Shown: positions 16,784-26,067, numbered from the stretch's first letter. The stretch: 64,000 nt of DNA from Priestia koreensis (GCF_001274935.1 NZ_LILC01000006.1:28055-92054); one strand, 5' to 3'. The notes: generated from the letters alone by a model not told the origin. Made by a program: numbers and translations.

Positions 16784-16821
16784 AAAGAGGTTACGTGCCA
16801 TGAGCATGTAACCTCTTTTTT
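16784..16821. terminator. Bidirectional terminator between convergent genes
   Basis: AAAGAGGTTAC (16784-16794) pairs with GTAACCTCTTT (16808-16818), with T runs in both directions. It separates the conjugation unit from the ThiF-like relic on the - strand. Confidence 0.8.
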
Positions 16822-16823
16822 GG

Positions 16824-17640
16824 TCATAAGTAAATCCCTTCACTTCGCATATGACCACGTAACGCATGGAATACCATTTTGTGAGTGGAAAGTTTGCCTG
16901 TAAGCAAAACCTCATTCAAAACCGTACTTACGCACATGGCTGCATATCGATTGGTGATTAAGCGCTGTGGTTCAGACGCTAGTAAAGCGGAACAAGACAG
17001 TTGAGAAGGGGCAATTTCATCGTTGTCCTCCAAGATATTCGGATAAACGGATGCAATGGGTTCACAGATGACTTTTTGGCCAATTTTCAATCCACAAACT
17101 AATTGACCTGTATAACTGCTTTTGTCATATGTCTCTTTTTCTTCTTTACTCCATGTTTCCTTTATAGGGTTTCCTTCTGGTATCGCAACCGCTTCATTCC
17201 CTACATCAATATATAATAAGTCTCCTTCATGCTCTTCAAAAAATTGATGAAAGATCGCTCGGCTATAATTGTTTTCAACGTTTGAAATGAGAATAGGCAA
17301 GTAGAATCGTCCTGAAGCTGCTTCTAAGTATTCCTTATAAAAGAGTGTTTCAAGGGTATCAACACTTTCTACATGTTCAAATGAATAGCTAGAAACTTGA
17401 AGCTTATAAGCGCTTCAAGTTTCTAGCTAATACATCTGCTTTCTTCAAGGCCACGTCTTTCGGAAGAAACAATTGATTGTTTAGGTTTTTCCCGACAACA
17501 TTAGGGTCATTAAGGACGTACTTTCCCACTTTTTGCATACAAAAGATCTGGTGGGTAACTTGGGGGCTTTGAAAAACTGTCCAGATAACTATGTAGGTAC
17601 TTTCACCATAAATGATAGTGGGATAAATAGTGATTTATGG
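16824..17640 (-). pseudogene. ThiF/E1-like (PRTRC-type) protein, frameshifted
   Basis: Two frames on the - strand join into one ThiF-family protein. The upstream piece (about 17640-17409) contains NDPNVVGKNLNNQLFLPKDV, then KKADVLARNLKRL and a stop. The downstream piece starts in another frame (KLQVSSYSFEHVESVDTLET) and continues to 16824 through ISNVENNYSRAIFHQFF, LLYIDVGNE and QLSCSALLASEPQRLITNRY. These match the E1-like D-x-(D)VV-x-x-N-x-x-RQ, S-x-VDN and NR patterns of the ThiF proteins of PRTRC plasmid systems. The shift is at about 17404-17411, in the centre of an 18-bp inverted repeat. The N-terminal GxGGxG nucleotide loop is absent, so the protein is truncated too. Confidence 0.7.
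17386..17429. repeat. 18-bp perfect inverted repeat at the frameshift
   Basis: Arms 17386-17403 and 17412-17429 surround an 8-base loop. No T run follows, and it lies inside the ThiF-like frame. The inverted copy is what breaks the reading frame, so it looks like a template-switch or deletion scar rather than a terminator. Confidence 0.6.
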
Positions 17641-17824
17641 TTTTTGGAAATATTCAAGAAATATTCATTGCAAAAAACCAAAAGTAACTGTTGAAAGATT
17701 AAAGAGAATATTCTTGGGTTATGAAAAAAGAAGGGTGTTTTAGGATTTTTTTTGCGTCTTTAGAACTATTAATTGGGAAATTTGATACAATAGTATTGGT
17801 GAATTTTAATTAGGATGTGATTAA

Positions 17825-18703
17825 ATGCCTGAAGAAGATTTAGTTAAATGGAAACCTAATATTCTGAATAAAGCTAATGTTTATAGTTATTTAGTCGTGG
17901 GTACAATGAGCGCTGGAAAGTCGACTTTTTTAAATAGTCTAATAGGTCTTGAAATTTTTCCATCTAAAAATGAGGCATGCACCTCAAAAGTTATTTCATA
18001 TTTTGCTAACCCTGATATGAAAAGTTTTCTATATTTAAAAAATAATGCTAAAAAACCATCGCTTAGAAAAAAGTTAGATACTTCTCATCTAGATAAGTGG
18101 AATAAAGATGAAAAGATAAAAGAAGTTATAATTGAAGGTCCAATAAACACAAATCAGGGAACACATTTTTGTGTGATAGATACACCGGGACCAAATAATT
18201 CGATGGATAAAAATCATGAAGTAGCAATGGAAAGAGCAATTCAAAAAAGTAACTATAAAAAGGTTTTCTACATTTTGAATGCTAGTCAGCTAGGGACAGA
18301 AGATGATCAACGATTGTTACATTTTATCAAAGAAAATTGTGGTGAAAAAAAGGTATTGTTTGTTGTTAATAAGTCAGATGTAATTGATGATACGCAGGAG
18401 GAAAATCTTACACTTATATCCAAAAGTGTGGAGAAATATTTAACTCAAAATGGCTTTAAAGTGCCGAAGATTTACTTTGTTTCCTCATTAGCTGGGTTAC
18501 TAGCCATGAAGGTAACTAATAATATAGAGATTACTAGAAAAGAATCTAGGGATTATCAGCGATTAATAATGCTGTTAGATAAAAAACTTTCAGAATATAA
18601 CTTAAATGTTACTAACAGAAGTTCCTCTAAAACAAAAGCAGCAAGTTTTGAAGACCTTTTATGGATACGTTCAGGAATTCCTGAGATATTGAATATACTT
18701 TGA
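17825..18703 (+). CDS. Dynamin-like GTPase A, short
   Basis: A 292-residue GTPase with G1 GTMSAGKST (residues 26-34), G3 DTPGP (118-122) and G4 NKSD (181-184). The sequence between G1 and G3 (FPSKNEACTSKV) is almost repeated in the next gene (MPSKNEACTAKV), so the two share a recent common ancestor. It has almost only the GTPase domain and no long stalk or membrane-binding region, so it may act as a partner of the larger GTPase, as in bacterial tandem dynamin pairs. It is the first gene of a seven-gene, same-strand cassette; its stop is ten bases before the next start. Confidence 0.85.
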   Translation: MPEEDLVKWKPNILNKANVYSYLVVGTMSAGKSTFLNSLIGLEIFPSKNEACTSKVISYFANPDMKSFLYLKNNAKKPSLRKKLDTSHLDKWNKDEKIKEVIIEGPINTNQGTHFCVIDTPGPNNSMDKNHEVAMERAIQKSNYKKVFYILNASQLGTEDDQRLLHFIKENCGEKKVLFVVNKSDVIDDTQEENLTLISKSVEKYLTQNGFKVPKIYFVSSLAGLLAMKVTNNIEITRKESRDYQRLIMLLDKKLSEYNLNVTNRSSSKTKAASFEDLLWIRSGIPEILNIL

Positions 18704-18712
18704 GGTGAAAAA

Positions 18713-20968
18713 ATGAATATTTTAATGAAATATAATCCCTATAAAGTTGAAACACAGCTTTGGTTTAATAACGAAAACTTAATGGAAACAACTAAATTGG
18801 GTGCTTTTAAGCATGATCGACTACAAGTTTGGGTAGAGAGACTATTCCCGATGCTAGTAGATGAGTTAAATGATGATACATTTATAATGGAGTTTATCGG
18901 TACACTGCCGGATTTTGAAGATATACGGCAAGTGAAAGTCTTTTATCCAAATATTGAATTAGAGCATATCCCAGTTGAAGAAGTTAATGACAAATTTACA
19001 CAACTAGAAGCGCTTGTTCAAATGATGAAAGAAGGTCCATTTGAACAATTGAAAGATGAAAAAATTGAATTGAATTTTCAAAAAGCCTTAAATAGTGAAT
19101 TTGAAATTGCTGTTATCGCAACGATGAGTTCAGGTAAGTCGACATTAATAAATGCCATTCTAGGTCAAGAACTAATGCCATCTAAAAATGAGGCATGTAC
19201 GGCAAAAGTTTCGCGTATAAAAAATAATCCTAATATAGAAAATTATTCAGCAGTGGCTTATAGCGAAAATGGTAAGATACTAAAAACTATTACAAATGCA
19301 ACAGTCGAAGATTTCACTCTATTTAATGATGACCCTGCAATTCAATTAATAGAAATTGAAGGAAATATTCCTTCTGTAAAATCTGGAAAAATGAATTTGA
19401 TATTAGTAGATACACCAGGGCCAAATAACTCAATGGACGGATCACATAGGCAACATACATTATCAGTTATTAAAAGTGATGACAAACCAATGGTGCTATA
19501 TGTATTAAATGCTACGCAGTTACGGACAGATGATGATCTGGCATTACTGCGAACAGTAGCAGATGCAATGGCGGTTGGTGGTAAGCAATCTAAGGACAGA
19601 TTTATTTTTGCAATGAATAAATCTGATGAGTTTGATCCAGAAAAAGGAGAAAGCATTAGTGGCGCTATGATTGGTGTAAAAGAATACTTAGAACAACAAG
19701 GTATTGAAAACCCAAACATATATCCAGTTTCGGCTCAAATTGCGAAAGTAATTCGTAAGAAAAAGAACGGTTTAAATTTAACTCGATCTGAAAATGGAGA
19801 TTACTTTGCGAAAGATCTATTCCTCGAAGAACCAACGATGCATTTAAATCAATATGCACCACTAAGCCCGTCCTTGAAAAATAGTATTGAGAATCAAATT
19901 TTGAGATCAAATGATAAAGATGATATGGTTGTTCATTATTCAGGAATTACAAGTATTGAAGCGTCTGTTAATGAATATTTAGAGAAGTATGCTGTTACAT
20001 CTAAAATTACGAACGCCGTTAATACATTCCAACGCATTGTTGAACAAGAAGATATGAATAACAAACTTAAACAAGCTATTCTAGAAGACTCAGAACAACG
20101 TGAAGAAATTGCACGTATTATGAAAACAATAAAAAAAGAATTAAATAGTGGTAGTAAAGCGCAAGAGTTTAAAACGAAAATTCAAAATGTGGAGTTAAAA
20201 GCTGATGAATTTTTTGCACCTACAAATAAAAAGGTGTTTAAACTATTGTCTGATATTAGTAAAAAGCTTCGAAGCAATGACAAAATAAAAAAATACGAAG
20301 CTGAAATTCTTTTAGCTAAAGCACAAAAAGAAGTCTTGATGTTGCAAGATGATTTAGTGACGGATTTAGAAAAAACAATCAGCAATGTTCTACATTCAAC
20401 TGCTGAACGCTATGTGAATGAGTATCGTACATATATTCAAGGAATCACGAGATTTGAATCAAATAAAATTAAATTAAATAGTTGGGATAAGGCATTAACA
20501 GCCGATAGTGTAGACGTTGATGACTTAATGGGGCGCTTCAGTTACAAAGAGGAAGTAGTTGTTGGTACGAAAACTGTACTTAACCCAGAAAAAAAGTGGT
20601 ATACGTTCTGGAGACCGAAATATGTAGAGCGCAATGTTTATGAAAATGTCGAATATGTGAGTATGAAAAATTTATCTGAAGAATTTTTATTACCAATTGA
20701 AGAACAAGTAACAAATAATATCCATAATGCAATTAAATTTACGCAGGCAGAGTTAAAACGATTACAACAATTCTTTATTGCTGAAATTGATCGTTTAGAG
20801 GGAATTTTAAAAGAACGAGTTGATGAAATTAGTAGACTAGCAAATCAGCGTGAACAACTAGAAGAACAATTAGAAGAAAATCGAGAGAAACAAAAATGGT
20901 TAGATCAATTTATGGAAAAACTAAATAATATTTTAGAACTCAAAGAAAGGGAAGTTATAAAATTATGA
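18713..20968 (+). CDS. Dynamin-like GTPase B, long
   Basis: A 751-residue protein. A 125-residue N-terminal extension precedes the GTPase domain with G1 ATMSSGKST (136-144), G3 DTPGP (233-237) and G4 NKSD (302-305). After about 430 the protein is helical and highly charged, ending in a long coiled coil (about 680-751). This fits the stalk of dynamin-like proteins, which remodel or tether membranes using GTP. A moderately hydrophobic and aromatic patch at about 615-650 (KKWYTFWRPKYVERN) could be the membrane paddle. The start follows AGGTGA, and its stop overlaps the next ATG (ATGA). Confidence 0.88.
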   Translation: MNILMKYNPYKVETQLWFNNENLMETTKLGAFKHDRLQVWVERLFPMLVDELNDDTFIMEFIGTLPDFEDIRQVKVFYPNIELEHIPVEEVNDKFTQLEALVQMMKEGPFEQLKDEKIELNFQKALNSEFEIAVIATMSSGKSTLINAILGQELMPSKNEACTAKVSRIKNNPNIENYSAVAYSENGKILKTITNATVEDFTLFNDDPAIQLIEIEGNIPSVKSGKMNLILVDTPGPNNSMDGSHRQHTLSVIKSDDKPMVLYVLNATQLRTDDDLALLRTVADAMAVGGKQSKDRFIFAMNKSDEFDPEKGESISGAMIGVKEYLEQQGIENPNIYPVSAQIAKVIRKKKNGLNLTRSENGDYFAKDLFLEEPTMHLNQYAPLSPSLKNSIENQILRSNDKDDMVVHYSGITSIEASVNEYLEKYAVTSKITNAVNTFQRIVEQEDMNNKLKQAILEDSEQREEIARIMKTIKKELNSGSKAQEFKTKIQNVELKADEFFAPTNKKVFKLLSDISKKLRSNDKIKKYEAEILLAKAQKEVLMLQDDLVTDLEKTISNVLHSTAERYVNEYRTYIQGITRFESNKIKLNSWDKALTADSVDVDDLMGRFSYKEEVVVGTKTVLNPEKKWYTFWRPKYVERNVYENVEYVSMKNLSEEFLLPIEEQVTNNIHNAIKFTQAELKRLQQFFIAEIDRLEGILKERVDEISRLANQREQLEEQLEENREKQKWLDQFMEKLNNILELKEREVIKL

Positions 20969-21441
20969 GTAAATTAGATCAAGCAATTACAGAAAAGAAC
21001 ATAGTCCGATTACAAAATTTATTAAAGGCCTATTTAACTGGTGATCCTACAGACTCTAACGAAACGGTCAAAGAGAGTCTTCAAAAAATCCAAGTAAACG
21101 GGATTGATATATGGCAACATCATGACGGGAAAATATTGCATACATCCTCTAAAGAATCTTGGGATGAAGATTATTTTGTGGATTTACAAGTGGATTTACG
21201 AATGAATTTTTCAAAGGAGCGTTTCTTACACATACTAGAGGTAGGAAAAAAAGTATACGCAAATCCAGCAAAACAATTAGCCACAGTCACACACCATGCT
21301 TCTCGTCCAACTGCTCAAAAAACTTACATTAAACTGGCGGACAGTGGAAAAAAGAAATCAGCCCTCCTGTGGGGAACAGTAGCAGTGGGGGCCGTTATTC
21401 TAATGGCCGTAGTTATCAAAATGATCAATTCGAACAATTAA
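20965..21441 (+). CDS. Tail-anchored protein of the dynamin cassette
   Basis: A 158-residue protein whose soluble part (1-130) is followed by a basic KKK and one C-terminal membrane span (about 135-152, LLWGTVAVGAVILMAVVIKM). It is probably tail-anchored with its bulk in the cytoplasm. It starts inside the stop of dynamin B (ATGA), so translation is coupled. It has no known domain. It may recruit the dynamin pair or the ATPase to the membrane. The last 73 bases overlap the next gene in another frame. Confidence 0.7.
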   Translation: MSKLDQAITEKNIVRLQNLLKAYLTGDPTDSNETVKESLQKIQVNGIDIWQHHDGKILHTSSKESWDEDYFVDLQVDLRMNFSKERFLHILEVGKKVYANPAKQLATVTHHASRPTAQKTYIKLADSGKKKSALLWGTVAVGAVILMAVVIKMINSNN

Positions 21442-21803
21442 AATACACAGCAAATAAATTTTTTGAATATCTTGATGAACTTAGAGCAATAGGTAAGCAA
21501 CCATCGCAGAAATTGGTTGGTTTTATATGTAAACTGGCTGATGGTGAATTTGTTCGTCATGAGGATCTTAAAAAGTTTGAACTTGAGAGTAAATTATTGA
21601 ATCAAACAATTTCAGAGTTAGAGCATGAACGTTCACAGAAAGAAGCGCTCCAAAAAGAGTTAGAGCTTTTAAAAGAGAATTTTGAACAAGTTAGAACTAA
21701 TCGTCAATTATTTACTGAGTCATTCGATAATATTAAAAATAAATTTGATGAAAGTGCAAATAGAACTAAAAATGACATTGGTGGAATAGTAGAGTTCGAT
21801 TAA
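21369..21803 (+). CDS. Coiled-coil protein of the dynamin cassette
   Basis: A 144-residue protein. After a short Gly/Ser/Asn-rich start it contains a helical domain (KYTANKFFEYLDELRAIGKQ) and a long coiled coil (about 75-125). The only available start in frame is GTG at 21369, which overlaps the previous gene by 73 bases and has no clear ribosome binding site. No start codon lies near the upstream stop. It may be made by coupling, or by a ribosomal frameshift that fuses it to the membrane-anchored protein. It has no recognised family. Confidence 0.6.
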   Translation: MGNSSSGGRYSNGRSYQNDQFEQLKYTANKFFEYLDELRAIGKQPSQKLVGFICKLADGEFVRHEDLKKFELESKLLNQTISELEHERSQKEALQKELELLKENFEQVRTNRQLFTESFDNIKNKFDESANRTKNDIGGIVEFD

Positions 21804-21821
21804 TTTGGAGGAAAAAATGTA

Positions 21822-24800
21822 ATGAACAATTTAATGACGCTTGAACAGCAAGTAGAACCTGCTTTAAATAATGCCACTAAGTTCATGGGGAAATCTTACT
21901 TACACGAATTGAGTAATCATAAAATAGTTAGTGTAGCAAAAGATATGATTTATAATGAGTCGAATGTAGGGCGCTATATTCGACTCTTCCAAATAGAAAA
22001 AATTGTCTATGATAAAAATGAAGATATTAATGAGAAATTAGTAAATGTATATAATGCTCTAGGAAATTTAAATAATTCATTAATTGTAATTATTGATAGT
22101 AATGGTAGCGAAGTGAATTTTTATTTAGGTACACGTTCAAGTCAGGTGTCTATTGCACAAGAAATCATGCAGAAAAGCATGAAAGGAAATTTTCCTGGTA
22201 CAAAGTTGAATAAACTAAAAAATAGTAATTATACAAGTCTCATAAATAATGTTATTTCTGGAAATAAAGAACGTTTAAGAAGAACAGTTGTAAGTGTATC
22301 GGGAATACCTGCTATGAAAGATACTGAAAAAACAACGTTTGTACAGGGGCTTGAAAAGTTAATCAATGCGATGTATGGTGAAAAGTTTTCCGCAATTTTA
22401 ATAGCTGATGCAGTCTCAGTAGATCAAGTTTCTGAAATTAAGCAAGGGTATGAAAATATGTATTCCACTTTATCAAAATTTCAAAAAGTAGAGTATACTG
22501 CTGGCAAAAACGAAAGTCTCGCATTAGCTGAGGGAATTAGTGAAGGAGTTACCGATTCAATAAATGATAGCATTGGTTTAACGCAAAGCTATACAAAGTC
22601 TCAGACTGATGGTACAAATAATTCGAGTACTAAAGGTTCTTCAAAAGGAGCGTCATTTACACCATTAGGTATTGGTGGTAATGCAGGAAATAATAAAAGT
22701 GAAACGTTTGGTTTAAACCATTCTAAAACCTTTTCAGATACAGGGGGTACTACTAAGACAACAGGCACTTCCAAAACAACGGCACAAAACGTTACAAATA
22801 GTTCTACAACGACAGAGGGATCTAGCCAAAGCTTTCAAGTTCATATCGAAGATAAGAGAATTACTGAATTATTAGAAAAAATCGATTTACATTTAGATCG
22901 CTTAAATAGTGCTTCTGATTTAGGATTATGGCATTATGCTGCATACTTCCTAGCAGATGATGAACAAACGGCTACTGTAGCTGCTACAAATTACCAAGCA
23001 ATCATTAGAGGAACAGAATCATCAATTGAGGGTTCTGCAATAAACGTATGGAATTCTGAGCATATCAATAACTTACCTGTTCGTGAATCCTTAAAACAAT
23101 TACAGCATCCAAAGTTTCACATTAATCAAGCTGGTTTAGATTTAGTGACAGGTAGTACACTTGTTAATACGCATGAACTTACCATTGCCTGTAGCTTACC
23201 AAGAAAATCGATAAAAGGTTTACCTGTTGTAGAAATGGCTGAGTTCGGTCGAGGTGTTTCACTCTTATCAGAACAAAAACAGATGCACGTAATGGATCTT
23301 GGATATATATATCATATGGGGGAAACTGAACAATCACCTGTTCAACTTGATATTAATAGCCTAGCTATGCATACCTTTGTAACCGGATCAACAGGTTCGG
23401 GAAAATCTAATACAATTTATAGAATGTTAGATGAATTAATGAAAGTAAATATTAAATTCCTTGTAATTGAACCAGCAAAAGGCGAATACAAAAATGTATT
23501 TGGTGGTTATCAAAATGTAAATGTATTTGGTACTAACATTAGGCATACGAAGCTACTAAAAATTAATCCATTCTATTTTCCTGAAAAAATTCATGTATTA
23601 GAGCATATTGAAAGATTAATTGAAATTTTTAATGCTTGTTGGCCGATGTATGCTGCTATGCCTGCCGTGTTAAAAGAAGCAGTTGAAGAAGTGTATCGCA
23701 GTTGTGGATGGCAACTTGAAACCTCGATGAACTTTAATAGAGTTGCACATTATCCTACTATGAAGCAATTGGTTGAAGTCCTTCCAAGGGTAATTGAAAA
23801 ATCAGGTTACTCTGAGGAAGTAAAGAGTAATTACATTGGGGCTTTAGTAACACGTGTAAAATCTTTAACTACGGGCTTATTAAGTAATGTATTTGTAGGA
23901 GATGAAGTAGATAATAGACTGCTATTTGATGAAAATTGTGTTATTGATTTAAGTTTAATTGGCTCTGCTGAAACAAAATCACTTGTAATGGGTATTATTT
24001 TTATGCGATTACAAGAGCATCGAATGGCTTTTGCTGAAGCAATGAATGTACCATTGAAGCATGTCACAGTCTTAGAAGAGGCACATCATCTGTTACGAAG
24101 AACATTGGATGTACAATCAAATGAAAGTGCTAATTTGCAAGGTAAATCGGTAGAAATGATTACGAATAGTATTGCAGAAATGCGTACGTATGGAGAAGGA
24201 TTTATTATTGTAGATCAATCTCCAAGCCTTTTAGATTCATCAGCTATTCGTAATACAAATACGAAGATAATACTACGTCTCCCAGATGCTACTGATCGTA
24301 TTTTAGTGGGAGGAGCTGCAGGCTTAAATGAACAACAGTTAAATGAAATTGCAAAGTTGCAAACAGGTGTTTCGGTAGTATACCAAAATAACTGGTTAGA
24401 TTCAGTTTTATGTAATGTTCATGAATTTAAATCCCCAAAGCCTTATAGTTACTCATCTGATATAAAAGCTCAATTAAGAGAGCGTAGAGAAGTGGCTTCA
24501 TTTGTATTAACATCGTTATTATCTAAAAAATACAATTCAAAACTTTTAATAGAGGCATTGAATGAAAATTCAAAGCTAAATACAATGTTGAAAATGCAAT
24601 TATTAGAAGAAGTAGCGAATAATTTCTCACAATTGAGTGTATTAAAAAAGGGTAATGAAGCAATGTTAGGAGAGGTTTTTAATAGTTATATCTCTGCCGA
24701 AGAAATTATTGCATTTGCAAGTACAAGTTACACATTTGAAGATTTTGATTATAAATTTAACAAAGCAATCGCAACTTATATTGGTCATCATGAGTTCAAA

Positions 24801-24908
24801 GAGCACATTCAAGAATGTTTAATGATTTATTATTGCAAGTTAAATCCGTCATTTAGAGAATATTACTTGCAATGGTTTGAGCATAAACAGGGAGGTGTGA
24901 TTATTTAA
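21822..24908 (+). CDS. HerA/FtsK-like ATPase of the dynamin cassette
   Basis: A 1028-residue protein. Residues 1-240 form an alpha/beta domain without a recognised motif. About 245-345 is a low-complexity Ser/Thr/Asn/Gly linker. The ATPase core follows, with Walker A TGSTGSGKSNT (about 519-529), a KGEYKN segment, and Walker B VTVLEEAHHLL (about 747-757), the EEAHH form typical of HerA. IVDQSPSLLDSS and LRLPDATDRI follow as sensor-like regions. HerA hexamers move DNA or protein, often beside a nuclease. The gene starts nine bases after GGAGG, and its stop overlaps the start of the nuclease gene (TAATG), linking the two products tightly. Confidence 0.88.
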   Translation: MNNLMTLEQQVEPALNNATKFMGKSYLHELSNHKIVSVAKDMIYNESNVGRYIRLFQIEKIVYDKNEDINEKLVNVYNALGNLNNSLIVIIDSNGSEVNFYLGTRSSQVSIAQEIMQKSMKGNFPGTKLNKLKNSNYTSLINNVISGNKERLRRTVVSVSGIPAMKDTEKTTFVQGLEKLINAMYGEKFSAILIADAVSVDQVSEIKQGYENMYSTLSKFQKVEYTAGKNESLALAEGISEGVTDSINDSIGLTQSYTKSQTDGTNNSSTKGSSKGASFTPLGIGGNAGNNKSETFGLNHSKTFSDTGGTTKTTGTSKTTAQNVTNSSTTTEGSSQSFQVHIEDKRITELLEKIDLHLDRLNSASDLGLWHYAAYFLADDEQTATVAATNYQAIIRGTESSIEGSAINVWNSEHINNLPVRESLKQLQHPKFHINQAGLDLVTGSTLVNTHELTIACSLPRKSIKGLPVVEMAEFGRGVSLLSEQKQMHVMDLGYIYHMGETEQSPVQLDINSLAMHTFVTGSTGSGKSNTIYRMLDELMKVNIKFLVIEPAKGEYKNVFGGYQNVNVFGTNIRHTKLLKINPFYFPEKIHVLEHIERLIEIFNACWPMYAAMPAVLKEAVEEVYRSCGWQLETSMNFNRVAHYPTMKQLVEVLPRVIEKSGYSEEVKSNYIGALVTRVKSLTTGLLSNVFVGDEVDNRLLFDENCVIDLSLIGSAETKSLVMGIIFMRLQEHRMAFAEAMNVPLKHVTVLEEAHHLLRRTLDVQSNESANLQGKSVEMITNSIAEMRTYGEGFIIVDQSPSLLDSSAIRNTNTKIILRLPDATDRILVGGAAGLNEQQLNEIAKLQTGVSVVYQNNWLDSVLCNVHEFKSPKPYSYSSDIKAQLRERREVASFVLTSLLSKKYNSKLLIEALNENSKLNTMLKMQLLEEVANNFSQLSVLKKGNEAMLGEVFNSYISAEEIIAFASTSYTFEDFDYKFNKAIATYIGHHEFKEHIQECLMIYYCKLNPSFREYYLQWFEHKQGGVII

Positions 24909-25471
24909 TGTCGATAATTGGCAGTTCATTTGTAGAAGTTATTAAGGCAAACACTGAAGTCATTAAAGAAGTACCTAAAGTAGAAACTCAGAATGATTTA
25001 CCTACTTCAAATATTGAAGAAGTTAAAATACAAGCGGATTCAAGTGAAACGAGGTATGTTATTTGTAGGAATGAATCTTTAGAAGGAGATCGACATCCCA
25101 TAACAGGTATTGAGTTTGAAAAAAAAGAAGTTGCATTACCTGATGGAACACGTATAGAAGGAGTGTTTCCTAAGTTCGACTCATTATTTGATGCAAAATT
25201 AGATGAATCACAATATGAGGAAACTGACGCGAAACAATTTAAGGGGGCAAATAGTCAATTGAAAAATGCCATTGAAAATGACCTCGGAATCAGAGGGCAA
25301 TTTACAGATGAGCAAATCGAGCAAATTGAAGCTGGTGATACACCTGAAGGCTATGTATGGCATCACTCAGAGGAAGCGGGAACTCTCCAACTAGTTGATT
25401 CAACTATACATGCTCAAACTGGTCATACTGGTGGTCGTAGTATTTGGGGTGGGGGTAATGATAGTCGTTAA
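24908..25471 (+). CDS. WHH-family nuclease, probable toxin
   Basis: A 187-residue protein. The C-terminal 40 residues (GYVWHHSEEAGTLQLVDSTI, then HAQTGHTGGRSIWGG) match the WHH branch of the HNH/Endo VII nuclease superfamily, with the catalytic-type His pair after Trp150. The middle part (HPITGIEFEKKEVALPDGTR, FPKFDSLFDAKL, DAKQF) is the usual pre-domain of polymorphic toxin nucleases. The N-terminal 55 residues are acidic and probably a targeting segment. It overlaps the ATPase stop and is followed by an immunity-type gene, so it is best read as the effector of the cassette. The target (DNA or RNA) is not shown. Confidence 0.85.
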   Translation: MSIIGSSFVEVIKANTEVIKEVPKVETQNDLPTSNIEEVKIQADSSETRYVICRNESLEGDRHPITGIEFEKKEVALPDGTRIEGVFPKFDSLFDAKLDESQYEETDAKQFKGANSQLKNAIENDLGIRGQFTDEQIEQIEAGDTPEGYVWHHSEEAGTLQLVDSTIHAQTGHTGGRSIWGGGNDSR

Positions 25472-25488
25472 ACTAGGAGGTAATCATA

Positions 25489-25905
25489 ATGATGTGGGTT
25501 TTAGCCAAACCATTAGAAAACATGAAATTACTGAAAGAATTTGAAGAAAAAAATAGCATCCAATTTCCAAAAAGTTATATTGAAGTTGTAGCGAATTACA
25601 ACTATGGGCGTCCAAGACCTAATACATTTGATACAGATCAAACAAAAGAACGTATTGCAAAAGCTCTTTTATCCTTCAATAAAAATCATTTAGAAAATAT
25701 TTGGCATACATATGATGCTGTATTAAAACAATTACCTGCAGATGCTTATCCGTTTATGATTGATCAATTTGGAAATTATGTTTGCTTTTACTATGATCCA
25801 TTATTAGATAGTCCATCGATAATCCTCTTTGATCTTGAAAGCCAAAAAGTCGAAAAGGTAGCAGATACTTTTGAACAATTTTTAACAGTGTTTTATGAGT
25901 TGTAA
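25489..25905 (+). CDS. SUKH (SMI1/KNR4) family immunity protein
   Basis: A 138-residue single-domain protein with the SUKH pattern: LLKEFEEKNSIQFPKSYIEV near the start, central GNYVCFYYDP, and a C-terminal FEQFLTVFYEL helix. Proteins of this superfamily neutralise nuclease toxins of the WHH, HNH and related types. It starts after AGGAGGT, 17 bases past the toxin stop. With the toxin it forms a toxin-immunity pair and closes the cassette. The interaction itself is inferred from family and order. Confidence 0.85.
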   Translation: MMWVLAKPLENMKLLKEFEEKNSIQFPKSYIEVVANYNYGRPRPNTFDTDQTKERIAKALLSFNKNHLENIWHTYDAVLKQLPADAYPFMIDQFGNYVCFYYDPLLDSPSIILFDLESQKVEKVADTFEQFLTVFYEL

Positions 25906-26038
25906 TTAACTTTTAGTACAAAAGATGTCCGAAAGGCAAGTTGATAATAGTAAGCTATCATTTCAACAATAAATACAAACTTGTAGCACCTCCTTCTTTG
26001 ATCAAGATATCAATTAGGCAAGATATTTTTCCGTATAT

Positions 26039-26067
26039 GGATTTTTTAAAAAAATCCGTGGTATAAT
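26039..26067 (+). promoter_or_regulatory. Extended -10 promoter with palindrome
   Basis: TGGTATAAT (26059-26067) is an extended -10 box. Overlapping the -35 area is a near-palindrome of 19 bases, GGATTTTTTAAAAAAATCC (26039-26057). It would drive the conjugation unit starting at 26174. The DNA between the cassette and this site (25906-26038) shows no gene. Confidence 0.6.

Noticed and set aside
17386..17429. Inverted repeat as a terminator
   Set aside because: No T run follows on either strand and the repeat lies inside the ThiF-like frame.
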